Shown here: piece by piece, positions 20,101-27,113 of the stretch
Layout of the letters: every line of letters begins with the position of its first letter
Numbering within the stretch: the first letter of the stretch is position 1
Origin: Sulfidibacter corallicola
GTDB taxonomy: Bacteria > Acidobacteriota > Holophagae > Acanthopleuribacterales > Acanthopleuribacteraceae
NCBI RefSeq assembly: GCF_017498545.1
Contig: NZ_CP071793.1
Location: forward strand, 7,205,001 to 7,269,000
Direction of reading: 5' to 3'
DNA length: 64,000 nt
The notes under the pieces: model-generated
Seen by the model: only the letters and a program-made list of their open reading frames with translations
The model's database searches: none
Told to the model about the DNA's origin: nothing
Program-made: the position numbers and the translations under genes

Positions 20101-21245
20101 TCGTGGTCGACTACCAACCCGAGACCGCCGATCAAACCGACAGCCACGTCTTCCGTTTCGTGGAGAAGGGTCGGGTGGTGCACCAACTTACCGTGACCGG
20201 ACGTGGCGGTCCCGCCCATCCGGAAGGCAGCTTCGCCACCGCGACGCCGCTCTCCACCGATCTGGACGGCGGCATCGATCTGGGCGCGCTCGGTGGGCGC
20301 CAACACCGCTTCGTCCCCATGGTGGTCACCAACAACACGGCCCAAACGTTGGAGGGTGCCCTCGTTCTGGACCAAGACGGCAAGGGCGAGTTGCTCATGG
20401 AAGAGGCCTTCTTCAGCATTCCCGCCCGCGGCAGCGTGACGCTCGACCTCGATTTCTGGGTCGTGAATCCAAGAGCTGGAAGAAACACGGTGCTCTTCTC
20501 CGTCGGCGGCGCGGTCCATCATCGCGTGCCGGTGCGTTTCGAATCGGGTGATCGACCCTTCGAGGTGGATTCGGAGACCTTGAACTGGGGCTCCGGTCCG
20601 GCGGGTCGCTCGCTCGGGCGCAAGGCGTTGGCGTTCACCAACACGTCTTCCGAGAGCCAGACGGTGTCGATCGCCTCCTCCAACGAGGCCTTCGTACCCG
20701 TGACCTCGCAGATTCAGGTGGCGCCTGGGACTTCCGGCACCGTCGCCTTCGAATTCACGCCGGCAGTCGCTCGTGCCTACAGTGGTTCGCTGCTGTTGAC
20801 CGTCAACGGCGATACCTATTCGCTGAACCTGCTGCGGGGGAGCGGCTCGGCCATCGAGGCGCTCTACCGACTCGATGGCGAATACCTGGACGCCTTCAAT
20901 CAGTGGTACTTCCCGGAGGGCGTGTTCTATCGCCCGCCCCACGAGGATTTGAACGAGCCGCAGATCGAACGTCTGCAAGTGACCAACATGGGTCGCGAGG
21001 CGGCGAGAATTCGCGTGGAACTTGCCTACGACACGGAGTCCCTTCCTTACGACCTGGCCGACGCGCCTTTCGAACCTCCCGTCTTCGACCATCTGCTCGG
21101 CTCCCTGCAAGGCGCCGGTCATTCGGCGGAGTACGAACTGACCTACCACCCCTACATCGGGTTGGGCCTGGCGGTACTTCAGGTCTACGTCGACGACCAG
21201 TACCGCGACTCGACCCTGGTGTGGGTGCCCTTCCCTCGATATTGA
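14175..21245 (+). CDS. Giant secreted YD-repeat / choice-of-anchor-D protein
   Basis: 2,356 residues. ATG 14175 follows AAGGAG and begins a signal peptide (LFASIRLILPAVLIWIGTAAVAQ). An open frame upstream to 13920 is leader. The N-terminal half (about 250-1080) is RHS/YD-repeat-like, with many short blocks such as YTYDHDGRVVRVSNL, TEYDLLGNARLVT and YVYNDRGLLLRK. From residue ~1190 the protein changes to repeated Ig-like ASH/choice-of-anchor-D domains (LHFGDAVAIGDTVSRDMTFTN; YDFGTVPVGVKRSF; LNWGSGPAGRSLGRKALAFTN). No RHS core or toxin end is present. Likely a surface or extracellular shell protein, partner of the next RHS gene. The BlaI-type operator 255 bases upstream suggests control by BlaI. 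Confidence 0.88.
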   Translation: MSPSLSRTFLFASIRLILPAVLIWIGTAAVAQSPEVEIDPFQTDRDDLGEALDFHGVVYNDTTGKLLFNLPPIGPGRLALQGAVRSSRRVTQCETPQNCVESEWSSIIGHNADLGYGRLLVYNPMDDAPPLEKRLPNGRVSYIDPQGNGTQFKRDYLFQDIDPETEYDNHHFIDAQLRRITRDLDVPFGQGRYYLLDPNGTKTVFEPYLGHVPGGVLSAAQLADPQTLLVFYPVEIVAPDGRRLTITYLNDLTEPANADPKATDLIKISHVDDDWYRRLFFKYYGSGPFAGYLEELGLGTPANTFATTKKLMRFDYVQSGDYTRLAGVTTPEGYRTELRWKTLDEDYVRGLNVLDSVRLPSGLEVALTHGLVEIEHDRFYPTKHLRVLSITKRQASGSDLYRYSYDYQKGIGLGTEIGAAPAPHSWLKVTLDARDLQGGPSLQRTSYYYNNGPGTDDNPLEGLTFKAGQLKHRITSYTDGLGTLSTTREDWDFSRVALWNTVGTPPSWLLNQGTIHKVVEADTHKLHHVRPTRYRKQSDGIWTVLDLTYDYNRDEGMSPQAGGLEGALLQATELIRYPETDPGTASRQRFTYDSIYAVVQPGQSAAGHAYILARRRGAEEAIRHDGLAFGTIKKIENDYRLEPHQYVPGSTPAELIWPLVTERRLHAGSGNYVRTITDYYNGGPYAGLQRSTTTGSSGQPTQYTAYQFGQPSRVEPPLGLPEVRFYNIDETVKEEEVDGVRTGYTYDHDGRVVRVSNLDGEKVDELTRYATPAELLAGNHSVLTQRSDRWERETRDIFDRTIAEAHNVQAGVEGEHTRTEYDLLGNARLVTRLDVDPASGASVVKAVVKREFDVQGRLRREWTSASPSRLAQGDYLQEKNFTYSALTDGDMVKTSYYNLGGRTGKLHARTDFFERQVNAGMETADTPGQIKYTHFSYRFDGDLLVTVIQPEGHDHYRMIKKDWLDRMVLEMHPETEGTTRYVYNDRGLLLRKFEAGGPAWYYVYDARDRLVETHAMDPATGQPRHLVSRNHYNAANQVEKVESGNGVLRSVLQWDALNRPLVVQDHIPELDPAPTSLEPQALQIENLDHISFSWEGNSHGYILEFGKDSLPTLVFDVTGSSWVLGADQLVAAVEAQVASAVDRAAWLAAHDPNSGVFLDTESDYRWRIRGVGEHHVPTANSEWVALRDAFVRIEPADLHFGDAVAIGDTVSRDMTFTNVSTRVLEISLPGDSQSPFSTDTDVFSLQPGAHRIVTWRYAPTEAGDHHAHHEITVDLLDPFDTVQQSINLTGTAVDAGLPDPYLIWPEGFTGDFGAVPPGDSVSVVCTVTNRGGGVLNGEVRLEGDAAQLRGFSVAPVTYSGLLPHDEAPESQAQVTITFSPEEEVEAYDVTAVFTADYGSDVSVSLRGRPYFDPEAGTMFIPEARRYLNFGQILDNETASKTTQLLNIEPDSTMRGVTVTLSGPDVDKFRLVESPAGSGSPAACGPLRTDIPCYPEFVFDPNGEENPAGESFRATATFNHPGDAPIEVQLQGTAKSPPKLNVSLENTPGQPVSIYDFGQVLRGVTRESVPLRINNEGGLGAAVFVTITGPDYAAFGTLDGLHTNTEGIWIDGHNYASTILTFSPQDNRVYEAVLQIAAPEIGQSFQVNLRGEGQFGTVFAFDDSQEVRFPAGGVGRTVTLPLKLINNSGTFIDLTVEGTGDFAGNVSPYGGQGGGGPYQLPLSGSYGTDFLEFTIPRKGPASGTICFRDAQGSSACLEFSGEGTESMTFLYSFENTAEPVTTLKPVSPSGTNRERYDQVKKWGFGRPIQIRKHTPAGRIIELSVPEPFQLFEWDFVRQYLDVNVRGVNSMVLTGNANLTLGLVTDEPGQYEARVTAVIRDAEGVNTGLPVETYQSEPFVGEVISAQIEAPETYDFGTVPVGVKRSFAFDLANLSDKLVALSMDSGRNGFVAHHSGLQGNTTVLQLSHRGTPGDQIPFVVDYQPETADQTDSHVFRFVEKGRVVHQLTVTGRGGPAHPEGSFATATPLSTDLDGGIDLGALGGRQHRFVPMVVTNNTAQTLEGALVLDQDGKGELLMEEAFFSIPARGSVTLDLDFWVVNPRAGRNTVLFSVGGAVHHRVPVRFESGDRPFEVDSETLNWGSGPAGRSLGRKALAFTNTSSESQTVSIASSNEAFVPVTSQIQVAPGTSGTVAFEFTPAVARAYSGSLLLTVNGDTYSLNLLRGSGSAIEALYRLDGEYLDAFNQWYFPEGVFYRPPHEDLNEPQIERLQVTNMGREAARIRVELAYDTESLPYDLADAPFEPPVFDHLLGSLQGAGHSAEYELTYHPYIGLGLAVLQVYVDDQYRDSTLVWVPFPRY

Positions 21246-21252
21246 CGAGCCT

Positions 21253-21278
21253 CGGGGCGGGCCCTGGCGTCCGCCCCG
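21253..21278 (+). other. Stem-loop between the two YD/RHS genes
   Basis: CGGGGCGG and CCGCCCCG pair around a 10-base loop just after the stop of the giant gene. There is no T tract, so it may be an intercistronic processing or attenuation element rather than a full terminator. Confidence 0.4.
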
Positions 21279-21376
21279 TCCGACCGCGATCGACCCGGTC
21301 CTCGCGACCGGGCGCGTCGGTGCCAACCCTCAGCGAGCCTCCGGGCTCACAACCTTTCGCGCATTTGGAGATCATC

Positions 21377-23113
21377 ATGACGTTTCAAAGTATGTGTCGA
21401 ACCCTGCTCGTCGGGTTCCTCACCGCCTGGATGGCGGCCGCCCTGGGCGGGCAACTCATCTACCAACACGACTACCGTTACAATGAAACCGGTGAATTGG
21501 CAGAACTGACCCACGCCAACGGTTTCGTTTCTCGCTACACCTACAACCAGCGGGGGGACCAGCGATCGGTGGTGCACCAAGGGTTCCAGATCGAACACCA
21601 GACCTACAACCTGGCCGGTCAGGTGACGGGTTCCCGCTACCACGCGTTCAATGGGCAGGGGCTCGCGGTTCCGTCCGGCAGCGCGACCCTCGATTACGAC
21701 CCCCTCGGCCGCCTGAGCGGGCAAGCGCTGGACATCGCCGGCAGCGGGGCCTATCGCGCGACCGACATCTCCTACGACGAACTGGGGCTGGTTACCGGCT
21801 TGACCGTCCAGAACGGTCAGCTCAGCGGCGAAGTGGCCTACACCTACGGGTCCCAGGCCGAGCTGCTGAGCTACCGTTTCGATGGCCAGACCGTCCGGTA
21901 CCACTACGACGGTCACGGCAACCTTACCGAACACGACGCGATCCGCGATATGGTGCCCTACAGTGCTGCCTTCGACGAGGGCAACCCTTACCACCGTGAC
22001 GGCTGGGTCTACGATGCCGCCGGGCGCCTCGTCGAAGACGACGATTACCGCTACCACTACGGCTACGACCAGCGCCTGGCCCTGATCCGCGACAAACACA
22101 GCCGCAAGGTGGTCGCCCATTACCTCTATGACGCCGACGGCAGACGGGTTCGCGAGGGCGAGGAAGATCGCGATACTTTCACCGCGCGGGACGAAGCGGG
22201 CAACATCGCGTCCGAAGAGATCTTCTTCCACGATGGCCGGAGCCAGATCCGCAACCATCTGACGATCGACGGAAAGGGCGTCGCCAAGACGGTTTACGAA
22301 AGCGAGGTGCTCGTCGAGGTCGAGGCCCGGTTCGGCGACCGTTTGGACAACCCGGTGGTGCGCTGGTCCGGCGAACAAACGACCCACCAGCAATACAGTC
22401 CCTATGGGCAGCAGTTGGACGCGGACAGCACCCACCTGGGTCCCTACGGCTTCACCGGCGTGCACAGCGATGATTATTCCGGGTTGACCTACATGCAGGC
22501 GCGCTACTACGACGGCATCGCCGGGCGCTTCACCCGGCCCGATCCCGCCAAAGCGTTCAACCACTTCCAACCGGGCAGTTACAACCTGTACTGCTATTCG
22601 CTCAACAACCCGGTCAACTTCTACGATCCCGACGGGAATTTCAGCTTGCCGAAGGGCACGGGGAAACTGCTTTCCGGGGCCGTGGTGGCCATTGGTGCTG
22701 CCGTGGTATTGGCGTCTTCCGCGCCTGTCGTTGCCACCGCCGCTGCGGGTGTGGCGCTCTACACGGGGACCGTCACGCTTTTGGAGGGCGTCAAGGAAGT
22801 CGGTTCGGATCTGAAGGGGAACCACGTGGAGGTACCCGACACTCTGGTGGAACTGGGCGCCAAAGCCGCCGAGAAAATCGGGATCGCTCCCGAGTATGGA
22901 GCAACCGCGGTCACTTCGGTCAGAAATGCCGCCGAGTTTGTTACCGCCGGCAAACTGCCAACCAATGCCGCCAAAAACTTGGGGTTGGCCGGAGTTGGGG
23001 CGAAATCCGCCAAGGATCACGGTGACAACGCCAAGAAGTACGGCAAAACAAAGGTCAACGACAACAGTGCCGTCAAGGACGAGCAGAAGACCTTCAACAA
23101 GGAAACGAAGTAG
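21377..23113 (+). CDS. Secreted RHS repeat-associated core domain protein
   Basis: 578 residues from ATG 21377 (TTGGAG ahead). A signal peptide (residues 1-26) precedes YD repeats (YRYNETGELAELTHANG; YHYDGHGNLTEHD). The RHS core lies at about 340-422: YSPYGQQLD, YGFTGVHSDDYSGLTYMQA-RYYD, GRFTRPDP, YNLYCYSLNNPVNFYDPDGN. After DPDGN comes a 158-residue variable tail with a hydrophobic stretch (LLSGAVVAIGAAVVLASSAP) and a Lys/Asn-rich end. RHS proteins usually release such tails as toxins. This tail has no nuclease motif I know and no immunity gene follows, so it may not be a toxin. Confidence 0.85.
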   Translation: MTFQSMCRTLLVGFLTAWMAAALGGQLIYQHDYRYNETGELAELTHANGFVSRYTYNQRGDQRSVVHQGFQIEHQTYNLAGQVTGSRYHAFNGQGLAVPSGSATLDYDPLGRLSGQALDIAGSGAYRATDISYDELGLVTGLTVQNGQLSGEVAYTYGSQAELLSYRFDGQTVRYHYDGHGNLTEHDAIRDMVPYSAAFDEGNPYHRDGWVYDAAGRLVEDDDYRYHYGYDQRLALIRDKHSRKVVAHYLYDADGRRVREGEEDRDTFTARDEAGNIASEEIFFHDGRSQIRNHLTIDGKGVAKTVYESEVLVEVEARFGDRLDNPVVRWSGEQTTHQQYSPYGQQLDADSTHLGPYGFTGVHSDDYSGLTYMQARYYDGIAGRFTRPDPAKAFNHFQPGSYNLYCYSLNNPVNFYDPDGNFSLPKGTGKLLSGAVVAIGAAVVLASSAPVVATAAAGVALYTGTVTLLEGVKEVGSDLKGNHVEVPDTLVELGAKAAEKIGIAPEYGATAVTSVRNAAEFVTAGKLPTNAAKNLGLAGVGAKSAKDHGDNAKKYGKTKVNDNSAVKDEQKTFNKETK

Positions 23114-23283
23114 ATTCAATGGGTTCCGTCTCATGGGGCGGAGCCCTTTCCCTGTTGTTCCCGGCGATTCACGTCACGGGGCACGTGCCGACCCATCCTG
23201 TTCGGATCGAGCCATCCAGGATGCCGCTCGAGAATCATCGGCCTGCCACTTCCCACCGTCGGGATGTGGTCAAGGAGGACCTC

Positions 23284-23886
23284 ATGTTCGAATCCGATCC
23301 GCTCGCGCCGATCACGCAACTGCTGCAGGCTTGGAGCGAGGGCGACGCCTCGGCATTGGAAACGCTGACACCGTTGGTTTACGGAGAACTGCACCGCATC
23401 GCCAATGGGCTCTTTGCCGCGCACGGCGCCCCGAAGGACATCCAACCCACCGCCCTGATCAGCGAGTTCTTCCTGAAACTGATCAAGAGCAAACCGCAGA
23501 AATGGCCGAACCGCCGCATGTTCTTCGCTTCGGCGAGTCGGCAAATGCGCCAGATCCTGGCCGACCTGGCCCGCAAGCGTCGCTCGCTCAAGCGCGGCTC
23601 GGGTCAGCCGGATTTGCCGCTCGACGAGCACCGAGACGGCGATGGGGAACCACCCAGGGCCTTGGATCTGCTGGTGCTGGACGATTGCTTGGAGCGCCTG
23701 CGGGCCCGCGATCCGCAGCAGGCCACCATCGTGGAGTTGCGTTTTTTCTGGGGGCTCTCCTGGGACGAAATCGCCGATCTGCTGGGTGTGAGTGAACGTA
23801 CCGCACGGGCCAAGTGGGCGTTGGCTCGGGTGTGGCTCTATTCCCAGATGCGTGGAGGGGATGATTGCGAGGGTCCGCTCGATTGA
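23284..23886 (+). CDS. ECF-family RNA polymerase sigma factor (TIGR02999-type)
   Basis: 200 residues; ATG 23284 follows CAAGGAGG. Region 2 includes GELHRIANGLFAAHG and the signature DIQPTALISEFFLKL with NRRMFFASASRQMRQILADLARKR, as in the Sig-70_X6/TIGR02999 group common in Acidobacteriota and Planctomycetota. Region 4 is VELRFFWGLSWDEIADLLGVSERTARAKWALARVWL, a helix-turn-helix for -35 recognition. Such genes are usually followed by a Ser/Thr kinase-TPR gene; here only repeats follow and the kinase lies 17 kb away. Confidence 0.92.
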   Translation: MFESDPLAPITQLLQAWSEGDASALETLTPLVYGELHRIANGLFAAHGAPKDIQPTALISEFFLKLIKSKPQKWPNRRMFFASASRQMRQILADLARKRRSLKRGSGQPDLPLDEHRDGDGEPPRALDLLVLDDCLERLRARDPQQATIVELRFFWGLSWDEIADLLGVSERTARAKWALARVWLYSQMRGGDDCEGPLD

Positions 23887-25407
23887 GCGGCGGTTTGGTA
23901 CTCGAAGGGGCTGGGCTTGCAAGCCGCGGAAAATTTTTACCACCGAGGTCGCGGAGGTCACGGAGCTTGGGCGAGGGAGGAGATGGGCGTTTCCGTCAAC
24001 CCGATTAATATGTCGTGCTGGGGTAGGGGAGAAAAGCGCGATGCAATCGAGGAACAGCGATGCATTCGCGAACGGTGTCCGTTACTTCTGCTTCGAGTAC
24101 TGACAAGTTTTCCAAACCCTAGAGTCGCTGAACGGTGTTCGGTGGATGTGATTTTAATTGAAGAAACCCTCCAATATCCACGAACCAAGATGTTAAATGA
24201 TATTTTCGATTTTTATTATTGATTCACTAATGTCATTAAAAAAATGTAAAAAGCATTGAATAGTAACCTGCGATTAAACAGATAAGTCTACTTTTTCTAT
24301 GTAGCCTTCCCGGAAATCACTCTCTTGTGGCTCATCTTTGGCAAAAAGAATCTGTCCACGAATCACACAGAATGACACGAATTAAAAAATCATCCTTGGA
24401 TCCTGTTTTCGCGATTTGTCGAAGGACCGACGGCACTGCGGGAATCATTTCGTGGAAAAGCTTTGATGCGTGTAATTCGAGTGATTTGTGGACAAGGTTG
24501 TTCTGTTTTGGAACGTCAAATGAGTGTTTCCTGCTTGTTTAGAGAGGCTTAACATTATCAACTACTCTCTTGAAACAAAGTGGTGCATTCAACCTGAGCT
24601 GGGTCTTGCCATCGTCAAATCTTGATCAGGAAGCCAGGAATGAACGAAACCAGGAAAAACAAGACCATGATGTGTACCAATTCCGGTCCTTTCCTGCTTT
24701 CCGATGTTCATGGGTTCCTGCTAAATTTCCCGGATGAACGACCCATGGCCCTTCGCGAGAAACCAGGTGGTCTGTTTCTTTCTCGAAATCGAGTTGGGTG
24801 TGCCCGCTGGTTCGCGGCTCTTATGTAACAAACTCTGTAAAGCTCGAAGATAAAGATAAAAACCTAGAAAGGCGGATGTGCGGGAAGTTCGTCGAAAAAT
24901 GTCGGCCCGGCGCCCTGGGTGGGCCCGGCACTTACTGCAACGACGCCCCTCTCACAAATGCGGGAACTCCCAAACGATTCGTTTCGATTAGTTACCCACC
25001 TGAAACCCGGTGGTCCGGCAATCCGGCCCCCGGCCTGGGCGGCCACTCTGTGGTAAAAATCTGCAATCGCCGCCGATCGGGATTCAGGAGTTGTGAATCT
25101 ATTGACGAAGCCCTTCAACCAACACGAGGTAAGGTTCTTAAATGTTTTAACGATTATTTCCCCTTGCCTCCTGCGTAATAAGGTAAGTGTATGAAATTGA
25201 AAAATAATCCGCGTTAAAACAGATAAAACTCCGTTCTCTCTGTGCCCTCAGTGGTAAAAAATCGCAGTCACCCCCATCCAATATTCAGCGATGTAAAACT
25301 TCGCCTCCGGCCTTCCGGTTTGAGAACCCGTTCGCGCATGACTTTGGGACAGGGCGCGTCCCTGTGCACTTCTCCCTTTTTTCAAAGTCAAAAAACAAGG
25401 AGGCTTC
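23887..25407. other. Large intergenic region with repeats and an A+T-rich core
   Basis: No supported gene in 1.5 kb. It holds ACCACCGAGGTCGCGGAGG (23940), an A+T-rich stretch at 24170-24310, a GTCCACGAATCACACAG segment at 24353, repeat R2 copy 2, and two TCTGTGGTAAAAAT-like segments (25046, 25247). Open frames are short, overlap repeats and lack ribosome binding sites. Confidence 0.7.
24567..24919 (+). repeat. Dispersed repeat R2, copy 2
   Basis: It matches 6903-7262 along its length with scattered substitutions and small gaps, including the segments GAAACAAAGTGGTGCATTCA, GATCAGGAAGCCAGGAATGA and GAAAAATGTCGGCCCGGCGC. In this copy the 179-bp repeat is absent from the flanks. Confidence 0.85.
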
Positions 25408-26427
25408 ATGAGCTTCAGTCGCAGAACGGGTTCCCTGATTCTCGGTCTTCTGATGGCCGCGGTGCCGGCCTTCGCCGGTCTCGACACCGGCCTGGTCGGC
25501 CACTGGGAATTCGAGGACAATGCCAATGATTCCAGCGTGGAAGGGAACGACGGAACCGCCAACGGGGGCGTCACCTACGTAACCGGGAAGGTGGGCAAAG
25601 CCGCGTCCTTCGACGGTGTCAACGACTACATTCGCGTACCCAACGACGCGTCCTTCAATTTCGGGGGAGGCAGCTTCTCCGTCGCGGTGTGGGTCAAACC
25701 CACCGCCAGTCTCGACAACGCCCGAGTCGTGGAAAACCGGGGAACCGGTACCTTCGGCAGCAACGACGGCTGGCAATTGAAGATCCGCGCCAGCGGCTCC
25801 CGTTGGCATGTACGCGGGGCCACGGTCGACGACGGCAGCGACTACATCAGTTGTCAGGGATGCACGACCTCGCGCGCCTACGGCGAGTGGTACCACCTGA
25901 CCATGATCTATGAAAACGACGAATCCCTGCGCCTCTACATCAACGGGGAGCTGGAAGGCGATCTGCCCTCCGGGACGCTTGGCAGCTTCGACAATACCCT
26001 GCCGCTGGTGATCGGCGCCGCACTGGCGCACGACGGCACCGAAGACACCAACTCCCAGTTCTACGAGGGCCTGATCGACGAACTTCGCCTCTACGACCGC
26101 GTGTTGCTGGACGAAGAAATTCGCACCTTGGCCTTGGCCCATCCGCAACTCGGGGATTGGGAATCCAAGTCCGAGGGCACCATCTACGCCGCCGATACCG
26201 ATGGGTTCGTCACCGCCTATATCAGCGGATCCGGCTGTACCAACGATACCGTCATCATGTTCACCAACGAAGATACCGACCCCAATCCCAATGGCTTCCG
26301 AGTTCGCTTCACCGGCTACAACGGCGGCACCATCCCCGTCAAAAAAGGCGATAACTGGAAAGTGGAGCAAACGTTCGGATCCTGTGGGGTCACGGTCCAC
26401 TTCATTCCCCTCCTTCCCAGCCAATGA
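25408..26427 (+). CDS. Secreted LamG-like (concanavalin A-fold) protein
   Basis: 339 residues; ATG 25408 follows AAGGAGG. A signal peptide (MSFSRRTGSLILGLLMAAVPAFA) precedes a LamG-like jellyroll fold domain at about 25-240: GLVGHWEFEDNANDSS, GKAASFDGVNDYIRVP, FSVAVWVKP, WYHLTMIYEN, LRLYINGELEG and the end motif GLIDELRLYDRVLLDEEI. These domains bind sugars or proteins outside the cell. The last ~95 residues (EGTIYAADTDGFVTAYI...) are an extra beta domain with one Cys pair (GSGCTND, GSCGVT). It has no operon partner and is followed by a terminator. Confidence 0.88.
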   Translation: MSFSRRTGSLILGLLMAAVPAFAGLDTGLVGHWEFEDNANDSSVEGNDGTANGGVTYVTGKVGKAASFDGVNDYIRVPNDASFNFGGGSFSVAVWVKPTASLDNARVVENRGTGTFGSNDGWQLKIRASGSRWHVRGATVDDGSDYISCQGCTTSRAYGEWYHLTMIYENDESLRLYINGELEGDLPSGTLGSFDNTLPLVIGAALAHDGTEDTNSQFYEGLIDELRLYDRVLLDEEIRTLALAHPQLGDWESKSEGTIYAADTDGFVTAYISGSGCTNDTVIMFTNEDTDPNPNGFRVRFTGYNGGTIPVKKGDNWKVEQTFGSCGVTVHFIPLLPSQ

Positions 26428-26576
26428 CACCACCGCATCCTGAACCTGCTGTGTCGGGGAATCATGCGGTGCAACGATGCACGAATCTGCAGGTCACGTC
26501 ATGGCCCGTCATCGGGCACGAACTGAACCCCCGAGCACGCCGGAATCACGGAAATCCGTAACTCGAGGCTCCCAAG

Positions 26577-26612
26577 ACGCCGTCGGCCACCGTGGTCGAC
26601 GGCGTTTTCGTT
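26577..26612 (+). terminator. Rho-independent terminator candidate
   Basis: A 9-bp stem (ACGCCGTCG with CGACGGCGT), loop of 11 bases, then TTTTCGTTG. It is 150 bases after the LamG gene stop. Confidence 0.65.
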
Positions 26613-27113
26613 GAGACCAGCCTGCTGTGCAGGATGAGTTGAAACCATATTTTCGAGCAAAAGTAATCCGGAGTCATTTTCTTGACTTGGAGTAGGGGAG
26701 AGAAGATTGGAATTCCCTTTGAATAGATAAGGTTTGAATTTTCCTCTTTATGGATAGGGCGAATTAGTTTACATTTTCTGGAGTATTGAACCTCGAGTGT
26801 GCGATAGCGATATGTCTCAACGCCATGGTTGGACTCACGAGTTTTCCCGCACACTGGGAATTTTGACTTTTGTAATGTGTACCCGAGACCTGGACTTCCC
26901 ATTGGCGCCATGACCCTTTGGGATGCGATCCCGCTCTGGTACCTCCTTTATTTTTTGTGAAATCCAACCCCCGCGAAACCAAACCACTCCGAGCCGCCAC
27001 CGACGATATGGACCGGCTTTGCACGGTAACGGGGCCTTGTGGCCTGTTTCCGCGAAGGTTTCCCGCCGATCGAGGGACGGTTTTCACATCAGTCGCCACT
27101 CTGGAGAGCGCCC
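26613..27113. other. Region upstream of the first NRPS gene
   Basis: About 500 bases; the first 280 are A+T-rich compared with the neighbours and should contain the NRPS promoter. TTGACT near 26692 and several T/A-rich hexamers are present, but no pair is convincing. No gene or repeat of the CACGAA family was seen. Confidence 0.5.

Noticed and set aside
24327-24542. 71-codon open frame in the A+T-rich intergenic region
   Set aside because: It starts in repeat-like DNA with CACGAATCACACAG and has no homology signal or ribosome binding site.
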